From NCBI GenBank assembly GCA_017562135.1, contig QEYB01001308.1, positions 1 through 64,000 of the forward strand: a stretch of DNA of 64,000 bases, written 5' to 3'. Each line of letters opens with the position of its first letter. The stretch's first letter is position 1. This DNA is from Dipylidium caninum (Eukaryota; Platyhelminthes; Cestoda; Cyclophyllidea; Dipylidiidae). The notes beneath the pieces are model-generated. The model was not told the DNA's origin, made no database searches, and was given only the letters and a program-made list of their open reading frames with translations. Shown here one piece after another: positions 1-14,559 of the stretch. A program made the translations under genes and the position numbers.

Positions 1-1164
1 AAGAGAGAGATCCGAACAAAAGACAGCATTGAAGCAACCTAACCGAGAAGAGTGCAACCGTTCCACATGCCGTTCAACATACCGCCACTTGCTCAGTCCA
101 CTTCATAACTCCGCTTGACTCCGAAGTGCTCCAGAATGACGCCACATCTCCCGAAGGCAAATCCGACGAAACCATTCTTACAAGCCCTTTCATTCAGTTA
201 GCAGATGGCAAACAAGCACAGGAGGAGAGCAAACGTCAAGGGGCTCGGCAAAGGTGACTTTCTGCACTAGGGAAAGCGTCAACAAATTCAAATTCATTTT
301 TGAAAAACTCGCAGCTCACATTCGATTATGGCGGCGTCCGTAATTCTTCATGCCATGGTTGGCAGCACTTCGTGAGTGGGCGCGGTTCAGTGCAGTTTGT
401 CAGAAGATAAAGTAAAGCGCCATGCACCCGAGTATGTCGTGGCTCCCACCTTTAGGGCAGCGGCGCAGGCCCATACTCCTCGTAGGTGGTAATGGCACAA
501 ATTTTTGGCACTTCTTTGGCTGAATTAAACCTATGTGATGAGGCCGCAGGTGGCAAGCTCACAGCCTTAACTGCTTCCTCCCGAACTGTGCTGACTTGTT
601 CATTGCACGTTCTTTGGCTTCGCCCCTCGCTTTTCCCTTTCCTTTCGCCTTCTGCTCGGCGGTCATCCCACGTTTTCTGCTTCTGCTAATATCTTTCACG
701 CCAGGTCTAGTGCGACCTCTATGTTCATTTTGAGTGTTCTTAGTCTCGTCACCAATTTTGGCTACAACTGTAATGTCTCCACAAAATTCACTAAGTCCAA
801 ATCCACTTCCCTCGTCCACTGACATTAGCCCATTCTCTCTCCTTTGCAATGCCCTTTTGCAAAAGCGCAAACATGCTCTGCTGCTTTCAGAGATCGCCTG
901 TCAACTCAGTACTCGCCCCTCGATATCAATCTGGTGAGAGTGAATAGAACAGTTTCCTCTCCCTCTATTCACTTAATTTCTGGTTTGGTCCTCCATTATC
1001 ATTATGGCGCCACATCGGGAGCACTTTCTCCACAGCGACTAAGGCGAGGCCCGCGTTTGGTCCAAACCGATGATTTCCGCTTCTCCTCACTCTTCTTCAC
1101 ATCTTTAAAGTGGGATAAGCGCAATCCTGTCCTTGTAATTCACCATAACAGTGGAAGAAAGACA
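1..1164. other. No supported gene
   Basis: I see no exon pair, RNA gene or repeat here. Short open frames exist on both strands but overlap each other, lack consistent splice signals and have unremarkable composition. Confidence 0.5.
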
Positions 1165-3430
1165 CCGAATTGGGACCAACACTATAAAGCCTCAAAGGTT
1201 AACCTCTCCAAGGTTGCCATTAACCCTCTTGTGAGAATTGAGCGCTCAATACCAAAGGAATCGGACATATAGCGAGGAACTTTGAACTCTAGGAGATCAA
1301 CAAATGGTTCCATTTCCCTCTGAGTATAAATCGGTGTGCATAATTTACTTGATAAGCTCCGCAATTCCAGCCAACATGGAAATTGTACACGTACGACTAA
1401 TTGGCAGGACATGTCGAGTTGGCTGCCTAAAGGATGCAATGGAACATACGCGAAACAGGACGACAGAAAGTTGGAACACACTCATGGCTTCACTGGAACA
1501 GAATACATCTATTGTCGATTGTCCCTTAAGGCACAGCGATACTGCTGCTGGACTTCCACGGGAGCAGAAGTTGGAAGGACGCAGTAGTTGGCCGGTGCAT
1601 CGGCAAATTAGACGTCAGACGCCAAAGAGGCGATCTGAAGCAGGATCTGGTGATTTCGAGATGACGGCAATCGCTTCTGCTAAAGGAATCAGTCGCGGCT
1701 GCCACCTTGGATTTCGCCATTTTACCACCTCATCCTCTGTTCATTTATTAGTTTGCTATCGGCAGAGCCAAAGAAATGACTCTAATTCTTGCATTCAGAG
1801 AATTATTGTGTCTGATGCCATTGAAGCCCCTTTCGTCTGAAACCCCCTGCTCGGGGCAAAAAACACGTACCGTGGAGGTGAATACGAAGGAATATTGGAA
1901 CGTAGCAACCAACGATCCTCCTTGCATTTCTGGCAATTTCCATCACATCTCAATTCCATGAAGTTGTTTGCTCGGCTGGCATTCTTTACGCTTATAAGCT
2001 CTTCAGCTCTCTCCCGACCTTGGACCCTGCACATTGATGCACTGAATGGGCAGAAGAACGACCCGACGGATTTGGGTGGAGACAACTAGTTGGGAGGCGG
2101 CCAGTGGCATGCAAATTGTGGAAGGAAAGACGAACGCGCGTCCGTGGGTGGAAGATGAAGAGAGAGGAGAGAGTTTCTCTAGATGTTGACTTTCCTGAGG
2201 GGCCTAACTTTTCTTTTTCCATCCCGAAAATTACCCTTTCATAAACCTCGCACCTCCATTTATCAGCCCCATTCACCTTCCTATTCTCTACTGTTCGCAA
2301 TCCAAACGAGATGGCGTCGTGGTTTCCTTGGGCGTCGATAGCAGGTGAAAAGAGCAGACATCTGACTTCCCATTTCACGAACGACCTCGTCACTCATCGC
2401 TTGCACGAATTTCGTTTTGTGCGTCCACTTGGTACGACTGGGAGGTGGAAAAGGTTTTAGTTGGCTGCCTGTAAGTAAGCTCAACGAGGGAGTGAGTTGC
2501 TGGACGAAGAGGCCCCACACCTTCGTAGCTGCATTTTTTTTAGTGATTGGGATGTCTCCCTCGCCGCCACAACATCAACGTTGCCGTCTATTTGACTACC
2601 CTTTATTTTCAATATATCGGCTGTTTTCCATATACCAAAGGCTTTTCTCATCACTACTTCTACTTAAGGTGGCTTTGAAGGAAGATTAAATCACTTTAAT
2701 GGCGGCATGTGATTCCGTAAACGAATTGAAGAATATTTGGGCGGGGGTGTCGAGAATTAACCGACAAACTTAATTGCCGAATGAGATATTTTTAACGTTG
2801 CGCTGGTCGAAAAGTGAGCTTTCATGGAATTAGGCAGTCAAACCATATAAGGAGAGTGGGGACGATTGCGTGAAGCAAAGTCAGATGGGACAGATGACGA
2901 AGAGGGTAATTAGGTGACGTTAAAGTCAACCATGTCCACATTCCCTCCCCCCTTTCCGCCCAAAACTCCCCCCCTCGTTGTCTTCAATATTGGAATAAAC
3001 TATTGGCTTGTAAAGCTGTACGTTTTTTGTGTTGTACAGAACACATCAATGCTAAAAAGTCCGTCCTTCTTAGCCAAGGCCACTCGAAACTGACAGGTTT
3101 GACAACGAGCTGGGTTGCAACCCTCCCTCATCGCTTAGGAAAGTGAAGAAGGTCTTGAGTGTGGAGGTGAGACATCAGACTGAAGGTTTTGGTGAACTAA
3201 AGGATATGAAACAGTCGTCCACGCAAGGACATCTTTAAGGTTGTGCCCTTTCTCGGTAAAAGACTTCAGCTTGACGGCTTTTAGCAGTTGGGTTGGAGAG
3301 AGGTGGAAAGAGGTGAAGATGCAAGGGGACAGAAACGATTTTGACGGAGAACGAGGAAAGGGGCTAAAAGCAGGGACCGAAGTGCTGTCCGAAGCACGTG
3401 GATGGCAGCGTGAAAAGCAACAAAAAAGTC
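1165..3430 (+). repeat. Diverged dispersed repeat, copy A
   Basis: This stretch aligns colinearly, same strand, with copy B at about 27,350-30,170. Anchors seen by eye are CCGAATTGGG near 1,165 against 27,351; AGTTGGCTGCCT near 1,417 against 27,601; GCTGCTGGAC near 1,544 against 27,731; GGCGGCATGTGATTCCG near 2,701 against a matching stretch near 28,082; and TGGAAAGAGGTGAA near 3,304 against 30,131. The spacing between anchors changes: copy A carries roughly 700 extra bases between about 1,900 and 2,640, and copy B roughly 1.4 kb extra before its last anchor. A 178-codon open frame at 1,304-1,840 shows some amino-acid similarity to copy B, but there it is broken by stops. I do not recognise the family. 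It could be an old transposable element or a segmental duplication. Confidence 0.6.
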
Positions 3431-6400
3431 ATTGAAGAACTAGCGAGACGATGTGCTCTACAGCCTGGTGCCACTCCATATTCTTGGCTATCACTTAGGC
3501 CCTTTTTGCATTCGCGCCCTCCAAATTAAAGTCCAAACACAAACTTTAGCCCGCACTCAAAAGAGGCTTCGGTGGGGAGAACCGAGAACCTTGCCGAACT
3601 TTCGATGACTAATATCACGAGACTGTCTGCATGAAAAGCATCGGAGGTTGATCTTAATTTGGAATGTCTGCGACAAGCGTAATGCGACCACTGAGTTCGG
3701 GTGAATGTCCGGAAGAGAGCTGGCGGTGGCAGAAATCTCGCCTAGGCGGTATTAACACGTGATGGGAAAGAACTTTGTCGAAGTGGGATTAGATTCAGTT
3801 TGAAGAGCTCGTCCTTTTCGCTGTCACCAGAAACCGACTCGCGTTTTGACGTGATAATGTACCTTTCTAAGGAAAAGCCGAAAAATGAGATGGCTTGAGT
3901 CTGCGCAACATCGCGAGACGAGTAATTTACCGACATTGGAAAATTCTACAGAACTTTTATTCCCGTCAACTAATATGTGGAGAATAAAGCGCTAAGTTCC
4001 AATTTTTAATGCCTCTGCGTCTAGCAACTCCAATCCACAGGTTTTCCAGACTGCTGAGAATGTTAGCAGGCACAAAATGGCGAGGCGCAGAAAGGCGGAT
4101 TAAATATCCGTGACCTCGTAAGGGAAAGAAACTTTCCTTCCAACGTGTGGCTTGACTCAAAACTGAGTGCGAGAGGGAGCTTGAATGTCCTCGAGCAGAA
4201 GAAAAGAAGGTTGAAGTGCAACCACGTGTTTGAGTGAAGCGTTAGAGGGTTGTCTCGAGGCTAAGGGATTACGGATGTTGAGGTGGGCGTTGAGGGTGGA
4301 TAAAACACTTTACGGAAAAGTGAGTTGCCTACCATTAAACTTAACGTTATAGGACTCTGACGCTGTCGTGCTTAGTCACCTTGAAGTTCTTTTCCTCTAA
4401 CCGTACGTATCCCAAGTGACCAACACCCAGTCTTATCATTCGTGATTTTCCCAAGACTCTTCCTGTCAACTTTCGCCCCAAAATAAGTGTTGCACACGAG
4501 GATGTTCAAGTGAATGGTGGATGTCAAAGCGAAGAAAGGGAGAGATGTGGAGAACGGCGATAACAATTGCGCCTAATATGAAATTAAAACTGACGTCTTC
4601 TCACATGAATTCCGGTAGGATCTCAATCTCAGCCACACATAGGCATTACCACCAAACCTTTTGGGATGCAATACGGTTGTTCCACAAGTAGCTTCTCTGA
4701 GTTATCTTTAGCAACGCCCACTTTCTCCTGGCTGCCTGACTGCCCTGTTAGCCTCTTCAGCATCGTCGATGACTATCCGCGGTGGTGAAGAAGGCGACTA
4801 CTCACCGTCGGTTGTCACAAAACCAGCAGACGAGAATCATTAGGGGACGTGATCCACCGCGAACTTCACAACTTTCCCCACCGCGACTTTTCGCCACGAT
4901 AAGCGACATGGCCTAAACGCATCGTCGATGCTTGGAAAAGCCATAGTTGCTAGGCCTTTATTAGAAATTCAAGTAGGCCACATTGAACGATAAATAAAGT
5001 GACATTTAAAACTGGAAGAAGGCTCCAAATTTATAAAACACCGGAAGAGATTGAAGCCTCGCAGCTGTTGGGCGCCCTAGCAAACTTTTGCCAAACAAAA
5101 ACTTCTACGATGCGAGAAGTTCGGCGACTAGAATTGGTCGCGAGATGCGAGTAGAAGGCAAGTAAGATGGTGCAAAACAGGAAGTCGCCACTACACGCAG
5201 GCCGGAATCAAGCCGCTGTCATGTCGGTCAGAAGGGCTAGAAAAAAAGAGGAGATTGGGCAGCATGACAAGCAGATAATTTGGAACGAGGGTTGACAAAT
5301 TATGTGGGAAGTGAGGTGAAAATTTCCAATAAATTCTATCGGAGGCCTTTAAGACAAGCTGAATTTGGAATAACAAAGGTTTCGAGAAATTCATATTGAG
5401 CGTTAATGTTTAAGCTTAAACCACAATTCTCATCACAAAGTTTTCCTCTCTTCAAATACAGTGTCACATCGTCTGAAGGAAAACGGCCATATGAGGGCCT
5501 TTGCTTAATCGACGGATTTTATTTCGGCACAAGCTCCACCCGACGTGATGTTTTGAAAGTTACTTTTTACCTACATTAGCGCTAGACTGCGCCGTTCACT
5601 GCTACCTCCCACTGTCACTCCCCGTCAGTTCGACAACCAACCCCCGTCATGTCGCAGGGGATTTGGCGGTCTCGACTCCGTGTGGGCAGGAGGCAATGTG
5701 GACATGTCGGCGGATGAAGAGGCAATAGGACGGACGATGATGTGGACAGTGCAAGGGAGGGGGAGAGCAAATGCAAGAAAGAGTTCATGCCAACACAGTG
5801 GTCATGTCGGATCTGTCTTAGCCGGAAGGCAGAGTAGAGGGGTTGTTGGCTATGACAGAGACAGGGCGTGACAGCGCGGCACACGCCAGTATTTGGCAGT
5901 TAAGCGTCATGCGTGCCTTTCAGCAAGCCTAATTGGTTTTTAAATCGTGAGTGGATGTTTCCAATCGATTGTCAGAAGAATTGGCCGGGTAACGGAGAAA
6001 GGTCAACAGTCCCGCCGCAGAATCGTTTGAATTAGGTTGAACGGAAAGTCACAAATCACGGAAAGAAATATTTGGGCGTCGCCGTCGGGATGAAAACTAG
6101 ATTTTTTACAAGGAAAACTTCCAGGTAACCGGCATCCTCACAGTCGAAAATTGTTGAAACTTAGAAGGGTTTCGTCCAACCATTGAAAAGCTTGAGCATT
6201 TTTGCTGAGATAATTTGAATTTTCACAGTCAAACATCTGAAGCACATGTGCCATGGCTCAGCAGATTTCGGATGTTGAAGCTGCCTAGGAGCCCTCCCGC
6301 TTCCTCGGCCTTTGGCGAGAAGTTCTGGGCTCAATGCCAAGTGGCAACTAGGTGGGGTCCCGCCATGACGTCGAGGCCAACCGAGTTGCCCTCTACACAC

Positions 6401-9400
6401 ACCGCCAGAAGCAACGGTTTCGTTTAAACGCCACTTCTCATTTGCCCTTTGAAAATCTGTGGTGGCGCCGGTCACATCAACGGCCGGTGAATCGTCTCCT
6501 CAAATCCCTGCTAAGTAAGATGAAATCAAAAGTTGGCCGAGTCCGTCCAACGATGAGCATGAATTAAATATCTCTTCATAATTCACCTTCCATAGGTATT
6601 GAATGATTTTCTTCCCTTTCAAGACTGCCCTCCGTGGTGTCTCCGTGAAGCTCCTCGACTCCCCGGCGTTGTTGCACAGGCCAAATATGCAAGCAAGGTT
6701 GGACGGAAGAGTGTGCAGCAAAAGTTAGCGCGTAATCCACTAAAAATTATTCCTGCACTATAATTGTTCCAGCAATGATATAGTGTGTGCGCAGGACTTG
6801 TGAATAAGTGCGATAAGGTTCAGCTTAAGAGAAGGAGTGAAAACAGAGTCCACGACCCACGCTTCAGGGCAACATTTCACTTTCCTTGGGCCACTTTTAA
6901 AAACTCATCTTCCGGTGGTGAAAGGGTGGGGCGTTCGTCAATTGCAATTTGGTAATTGGGGGCATTTTGTTTAAAGATGCAAATTAGCCGGCATTTTAGC
7001 ATCACCTGGGTTGGCTTCGACGCACCGAAGCCTAAGGTGCTAACTGAATGAGAAGGCAGAGTTGGTGTGGACAACTAGTCGCGCACCTAACTCACCAAGA
7101 CTCCTTCCATCAAACTGGTGACAAGTCACTCTCGAGCAGACACATCGAAAGTCGTGGTTGATCCACGTGCGTCAAGTCCACGCCAAGAAAACCTAATGTC
7201 ACGGGCGAAATGTTCACATCACGATGAATTACGACGAGGCGACACGCGAAGGTGGTTTTGGCAAGGAGGAGCCTGTCTAACGCCTACTGTTTTATCAGTG
7301 GGGGGATGCGGTCCTCGTGATGATGTACTTGTGAGTGAAGTCTGGAATGAACTGCGAGATCCAATGGAATTGCACTAGATCATCTTTCCCCTAAGCCATC
7401 GGTCCTACAGGAAGATCTTAGAGGCTTTAAGTGGGTAGATTGGCGACATGCACTGTAGCAGTTAATGATGGAAGCCTTGAAAGCATCCCTGTTTAACAGT
7501 ACCATACTTAATCGATGGTCTGTCGCATGGTCCAACATCTTTGGGTCCCATGAGAAGGCGTTCGAGTAGCACAAAGCTTTCTTTTGTCGACGCAAATGAG
7601 GGCACACTCTAAGTTACCTGCGAAGTCTATTGCAAAACAAGTGGAGTCCGTGGATGGAAGGAGGAAAAGTGAAGAATGAATAGCAATTGACAGGTGACAG
7701 TCTGTTGAAAGACCAACAATGGCGTCCGCGCCTACTTCGAGGTTGTATGTCGTCCCAGCAATTAATGCGTCGCCCGGATGAGGATGTTGCCCATTACACT
7801 GACATCCCCTTAGATGCACGCAAACTCTGATGGTTTTTCCAGTTTGGCACGTGAAAGGAAGTCGCAGCTGCAAGCAGGTTTTGGTCCGCAATAATGTGAA
7901 GCTACGCACAATCGCGTACTTCCGATTATAGTTTAATGTCGAGTTTTGAGGTGAAGCGGAATGAGATAAATTGAAACGGGACGTCCTGAAAGTTATTAGG
8001 TGATTTAAAGGGAAGAAGTGGCATTAGCGAACAATCATGTCATTAGCGACAAATGGACAAAAGTGTCAGCTGAATCTGCGTTACACGAGAGAGCAGGGGT
8101 AAGGACAGCTTCACAACTTCAACTCTGGAATATAGGATTGTGTACGATCAAGCATAGGGTCGCCCGATGGCGTTGAATCCATCAACCTCCCTCTTCGTCG
8201 AGCGCAAAGGATAACCGTTACTCGCGACATCCACCTTAATCGACGATTTTTAAGCAGCCATGAAAAAAAAAGTATTTGACTATTAATTGCCGATTATCTT
8301 CACCCGGCCTGACCTCTCATAAGTTGTTTTTAAAACACGGGTTTGGTGGGGAAACAGGACCATTCAAGGGGAGAAAGAGGACCTTTATTGCCGGCATAAA
8401 TCTCGTCTTTAATGGCTTTCTGTTACTCCAAAGAAAAGGTTCTGGTGGGTCAGATGAAACCGCTGGAGTAATTCCCTCATTCGTTCGTTCGATTACTCCT
8501 TGGGGCGGAGGATCGTTCACTGGTCAAATAATCCGATTCATGGGCGCGGTGATGTGAAATTGCTTGTCAGCGAGGAATTTATCGCAGGACGCACTTTCAC
8601 AGTTTCAAGGCCACTCACGCAACGTCGCGTCTTCCTATCATTTTTATAACCCCTTTTAAGGACAGTTGCAAAGTGCAACTCGTCTTCCGGGAATGACTGC
8701 AACTCTTGACTCGCTTGACTCCCTCCTCCAATTGCGGAGGAATTTACCCGGTAACCTTTCACACTCTGCACTCAATCCACCAACTTTGCCTTTCCTTTCC
8801 TTCTCCCGACGTTTGTAGGGGTGACGCGTGGTGTTCCTTAGAAACGTCATCCCAACCAGAGTGACTTGAAGCACACGTCGTTCGACGTCGATATTGAAAA
8901 AGATTTTGTAGTCAGGATTCCATGAAAGACTAGCTCTCCCTCGGTGATGCGTGAATCCACCACCGTGGAGACGCGTTGGAAGTGTGGAAGGCTAGTATTT
9001 CTCCCGCGTGAGGGCAATAGGGCCACACTTGAATAACGGTCCGAGAGTACCATTGAGGAGATGTCACTCTCAGTCGCCTTACCAAGACGATTGGACATTC
9101 TGGCAGCGGTGGTTGGAAATGGGACGAATTTGAGGCAGAATAGTTTGTTGCTGAACTAACACCACTCATTAACCTTCATCGTGAGAGGCGGTGCCAATGG
9201 TTTGGCACTCGAGGGACAATCTTAGCGGCATAAAGAACATCATTTTATCTCATCTCGTCTTGTTTCATCTGAATTCCTTCAAAAATACACTACCGGTTTG
9301 TCTAAACTTCGGATTTCGTTTTGTCCTAACATGATTTGTTATGGTGCACGTAGTGCCCTTAAGCCATCTGAGGAATGCATTTGTCCATGGAGAACTGCCT

Positions 9401-10214
9401 GTACCTCATTTGCAGCGAACATAGTTAAATTTAGAAATTTTGCCCGCGACCACTCTTGGAGAACTCAATGTTGGAGGCTTAGTTAGCAACTAACTTGATT
9501 TCTCTCAACTGCCCCACACCATCTTCTAACAATCAACCACCTCCACAAGATGTCACTGTATGGTGATAGTGCGGACTAAGGGCAACCCATCTGTACGTGG
9601 AATCTTATAGGTGATGACCCCGGGCTCAGCAATCGACCTATTCCTCCCCATTGCATCAAAAGATACTAACTCTTCGCCTCAATTCCAACAAAATAACACT
9701 CACTCGAGTCGGCTTTGTGTTAGTGAAAGGGATACAGGTCGTGCAGGAACACAGAGAAGGCGCCTGCCAAACCCCCAGAGGATGAGTGGTCAACCGCGGC
9801 GAATTTCGGTCTCGAGTGGCGGGAAGGACATAAATTGAGTGAATGAATTACAATTACGTAAGCTCGAGGAAAACAAACATCATTGAGTGGACGAAATTGC
9901 AGGGGAAGTGGAATCGACACGAGACTAAAAATTGGTCGAGAAAGGACAACACAGAGGTGACCGGCCTCGCAATCGCGAGAGTGCTTTCCCCGCTAGTGCC
10001 TCGCTGACGCACCATCTTCACATTCGCACGCAACTGGAGGAACCTTCACTGAATTCTCACCCAATGACACTACCGGTTCCATACGAAGTATTTAAAACGA
10101 ACGAATGGTAGTCTTCATCACACTCCCAACGGCCGATTTTCAAGGGCGGTTGAGTGGTGGTAGACCGTTCTTCCTCTATCGTAGTATTGCTTCTCTTATC
10201 TGTCCTTACTGGGC
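3431..10214. other. No supported gene
   Basis: Almost 7 kb with only short, overlapping chance-sized frames on both strands. I see no transposase or reverse transcriptase motif, no tandem array and no convincing exon chain. An AATAAA occurs near 4,993, but nothing coding precedes it. Confidence 0.45.
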
Positions 10215-10400
10215 AGATTTACAACGGTGCCCTGGAGGATTAATTTTCATGAAACCATTAACGTCTTCGATCAACGTCCAAACGTCAGGTTCTTGAGCTT
10301 CCTGCCACAGTCCGCTATAGCGGCGTCCCTCAAATCTCCATTCGCATTGGTCTGACAACGGCTTCAATCAAGCCGGCAGAGAGTGCAACACTCGTCGAGT
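10215..10400 (-). pseudogene. Decayed minus-strand coding relic, copy 1
   Basis: On the minus strand this segment resembles 17,835-18,005. The best nucleotide stretch is about 35 bp around 10,337-10,375 with roughly 80 % identity by eye. Read as protein, both copies share a pattern (L/F)(I/F)E-x-V-V-R-x-M-R-x-E, followed further on by T-L-I and M-K/L-K. In this copy, stops (TGA, TAG) break the frame just after the first motif. Similarity that looks better at the amino-acid than the base level suggests a former exon, but the family is not recognised and the alignment is by eye. It could instead be a fragment of a mobile element. Confidence 0.3.
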
Positions 10401-11847
10401 GTTGGAACTCGTCCTCAGGTGTTCGTCGAAAACTAGTGCTACAGGTGGGTATATACCACGTAGAAGATTTAAATGTCAAAAAGATGGTCCCACAACCACC
10501 TCCTGGACATCCATCATTTCTTCGAGGAAACTGGATAACTATATCGAAAAGGAGACAGTGGTCGAATGACGCAGCCCGTCGCCAGTAGGAGAGCGATTTC
10601 CGCACCGTCCTACCTCGGCTCTCACAGGGGCGGGTAGAAGAGAAGAGCTTCAAAGTTAGCAGCTTTGGATCATCAAACACCGGGCGAATTCGTGTCCAGT
10701 TTCACTTTGATTTCATCCATCCATTAATCGACCTTCCATCTGGCATAATGTGAAGCATTGCACAGTGGTGGAATTGTAATGGCGCCGATTGCCTGAGATA
10801 AAATGGAAAAAATGCAAATTGAGCGCTTTTCTACTAGACAAATAATGTCTCAAAGCGACTAATGAGTGAACGATTAAGAAAAGTATTCTTAGTTGACCGT
10901 TTAACTTGTCCCTCAGCGCCGAAATTTCGTCATTCTTTACTGCTGCCTGTATGGTGCTTCTAGGAGATTTTCAAATTCGGTGGCACCGTCTGCACTGCCA
11001 AATGAAGTTGACTAAGTGACCAATGCGGAAAACGGGCAGTGGGTCGCAACTCTGATTCATTGCTATTGGCTGCTCTCGTGGAGTTCTATAAAGTTTTGGG
11101 TGTCGTTGACGTTGGATTAATGTGGTGAATGACCTTGAGAAATGACTCCTCACCGCTCAACCGTAAAATGTCGAAGGTGAAAATTTGAGCTTCCGTACGT
11201 AGCACTCACTTCTTCGTACAAATTCTGTGCCTTTTGTCTCCTTCACCCAAAACTCGAAAGGCGTCTGGAATGTCAGTCGTGTCCGACATGGACGGTTGTT
11301 GCTCCGCTTCTGCCATCTTCACACATCGCCAGCGTAGATTCAACTAATTTTTGTCGACTGGAGCAGTAAGTGAAGGAACTTCTCCACTAACTCTCTATTC
11401 CTCCATCCTTCAGCGCCAGTTTCCTTTCCATCAAAGATTCATCACTTCCAGGACATTCTGCCACCCGGTGAGTCCCTCGTTTGCACCAACCTTTCCCAAC
11501 AATCTCACTTCGCCTTGCATTGATGTGGCACGCCAATACTCTTCGCAGCCTCATAGTAGTGCGCGAGCAGGCTATAGTGAAGCAACGGCCTGTAGGAGGT
11601 CAGATGGAGCCTGGAAGTTGGTACTCGGGCACCGTCAATTTGTGTTCACCAATAACGTATTTTGACTTTTTGTTTTAGTTATTTTCAACTTTGGCAACTT
11701 GTTCCCTACAGACTGGCAGAAATTTCTACGTTTGCCGGAACGCAAGTAGTCAGTATATGTGTCCAACTCGTCAACTTGACCTATTTTACATCTCCTAATT
11801 GTTACATATCCGTACTTTCTGGCCAGCATAACAGTTAACTGACTTGA
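10401..11847. other. No supported gene
   Basis: Nothing convincing. A 54-base open stretch at 11,414-11,467 is bounded by a pyrimidine-rich AG and a GTGAGT, but no compatible neighbouring exon was found. Confidence 0.4.
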
Positions 11848-11935
11848 CTTGGAGTAGTGGCGTGCACTCTGGCCCACTTTCTTGCCTTGCATCTAGTATC
11901 GTGGCGGTCCACCTCTCCGCCAATTTGGTCCGGCT
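11848..11935 (+). repeat. Short dispersed repeat, member 1
   Basis: About 80 bp related to 14,933-15,005. Both contain GGAGTAGTGG followed by CTTTCTTGCCTTGC and a diverged CTAG-CATCG-like tail. It is too short to assign to a transposon family. Confidence 0.5.
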
Positions 11936-14559
11936 GCATGCCTGCGACCTTTTGCAATTTATGATTAGATGATGACCAGTGGCTTAAGGATGAAATTCGG
12001 TGAGCGAGACTCCAAGGTGAATTTGCATGAGAATTTAACTGCCAAAGTGCCTTCACCCGAAATTAGTCGCAGGCACGGAGAAGGGCGAATGCGCTTCAAG
12101 ACTCAGTTGTCTCTTGCGGACATTTGCAAAGTCCCCGACTGCTACGGGCCACAGGAGGCGCTCGTGGCATAACCCTGGTGACCGTTCATTCAGCAGAAAA
12201 ATAAATTTTTTCAGAGCGGAGATATATGTGCGAAGTGTTCAAGTTAGTTACTTCCTAACGCTTAATGCTGCAAGTTAATCGAACATCATACAATTAGTGC
12301 GTGGGATGTTTTTTGAAGCCCACGGAGTGTCACCAGACTGCTGCGGTAGTATGTGCACATTGGCTTATGATCTCACGGTCACCCGCAATACCCAGTTCGT
12401 CGGGAGCTTGTCGCAATGACATTTTGCGTCAAGTAAATGATTGGCTGGCTGGCTGGCAAATGATTCAACGGTCCGTCCAGTGGCAGGGCGAGGGGAGATA
12501 CGCATCACCTAATTGGGATATCTTCAGCTCAGGAGATGTCCTAACACGGAGAGTAGTAGACTCACTCCGTGTTGGCCTTTGCCCATTATCCGTTGGACCT
12601 TATTAGTTGTTACTTCACTAGGGCACTAGAGGCGGTCTACGAGCAAACGAAAGTGTGTTTGCATAGCTCGTGGAGATGATTTGGCGGTTTATGCTGATCA
12701 GAGTGGGTGAGATAATTAGTTTGGACATCCGCAGCTCCGCTTCATAAAGCGGTTGGCATAAATTAAATATGCTTTACTTCCTACAGGTCACCAGTTCGCT
12801 GCGCAGTCGATGGAAAAAGGGAAATAGAAGTGGAGGTGACTTATCGTCGGTAGAGCACGCTTTGTAATGCCGATGTTGTCCGCGGATGCAAGAAAGTCAA
12901 GGTACTTCAAAGTTCCCCATGTTACTAGTCTACTAGTTTGTCGGTGTCCGTGCTTTCTACTAAAGACAGTACCGAATGGACGGTGTGATAAATAGGTGTT
13001 GAGCAGTGAAGTAAGCGAGGATAGCACGTAAACACCATCCTCCACCTGTCAGATAAGTCGCTTGTGGAAGTATAGTAGTACCACGTCGGGTCGAAGTGGC
13101 CCAAAAAGTGAAATGTCGCTCTGCAGAATGGGCTGCTGACTTCGTCTCCACACCTCTCTGCACTACACCTTGTCCCGATATGCCACATACCCTGGCATGC
13201 ACCTTGTCATGTCAGCGCGATTCAAGGGAGTATTTGAAACGTTGCGACCGTTTCTGAATTTTCGTCCACACGATCGAATGTCGACGCTTGTTGATGTGGG
13301 ATGAGACTTCCTCTGAGGAGGCAGTGCGTCTAGTATGAACAGACCTCCATTGGAGGAGAAAAGAAACATGTTTTACACACTTAAAACTGCAAATTCCATT
13401 TTCTCTGGCAATTCATTTCGAATTTATGGCCACCTCGACGAGTATATATGCTGAGTGTGGGCTGTTTCTGATACCACACAAATCCAACTTTGATCCCAAA
13501 ACTCCAACTCACCGATCAAGATCCTCAACAATTCAACTCTGTAAATCGAGTCTGCTAGAGCCACTCGCGATTGGCGACCTCTAACTTCTAATAGGGGAAG
13601 TAGTGATTCGGATGGGTGTAAGATGTAAGACCGGAGGCATTGAAATTCACCAATGGCGGCGAGGGGACTTCCCGTCATTTAACCAAGGCGTATGGAGCCC
13701 TCCACACATCTGATGAATACTCATATTGTCGAGGTAATTTATTGAATATCATCGCATCTCTCCTGCTCTAACCGCAGTGGAGGGCAGGGGTGCCAATGTG
13801 GGAGGGAGGAATTTAATTCCCTACTTTTAACCACATACAGGCATCCTGCAGTGCAAAGCGGGCGACCTAGTTGACCTAACAAGCCATTGAGGCCAAATTC
13901 CGGTGTTGTCACAGGCCGCAGGACAAAGGTAACTTCGAGGTCGATGAATCGTCTACTTAACCATGCAGAGTAAGATTGGAAAAAGAAGCAGCTTGAGTCC
14001 ATCAACGGTGCACATGAATTAAAGGGGCGGACAGTAATTCAACTTCCATCGATCTTTTAATGACTTTGGGTCTCCTATCACGGCTGTCCTCGCGCAAGTC
14101 TTCTGCATTCCCTCGACGTCACGCTTTTACGGCTCGTGCCAACCGATATAGCAGTTTGAACTGGGCACGAAATTGGGGAAAGCCTACGGATAAATTTAAC
14201 AGTCTTTATTGAAATATGCATCATAAACACCTGTAAACTGGCGCGGAGTTAACTCTTTCTCTTCGAGAGGCAGATTCACCTGAGATAGGCGTAATGATCA
14301 CTGCGTTCATCTCAAGGAGTAGATGGACAAAGCGAAGCATCGTCTCGCGCCCCCATGTTTGTAGTCCCCTCGTTTTTGCCTCGTTCCCTTCATCTGCGTG
14401 ATGAAGTGGGCGAGTGGAGGGGATTGACACTAGTTCATGCCATTAGTTTGCGGGTAGATGAAGGAGGTAGTTGTGTGTCAAGATAGCAGAAGGTTGAGGC
14501 TTCCTTGTTCACCATCTTGGAGACGGAAGCGGCTCCATCACTTCTTCGTCTCGCCTCGT
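11936..14559. other. No supported gene
   Basis: Short chance-like frames on both strands. I see no repeats, splice-consistent exon chains or RNA gene signatures. Confidence 0.4.

Noticed and set aside
559..870. 103-codon minus-strand frame rich in Lys and Arg
   Set aside because: The composition follows from a pyrimidine-rich plus strand. No domain or transcript signals seen.
844..1272. 142-codon frame on the plus strand
   Set aside because: Overlaps other frames, has low-complexity Ser-rich composition, and only its end enters the dispersed repeat. No protein family or splice support.
11414..11467. 54-base stretch between a good acceptor and GTGAGT donor
   Set aside because: Too short, and no phase-compatible exon was found on either side.
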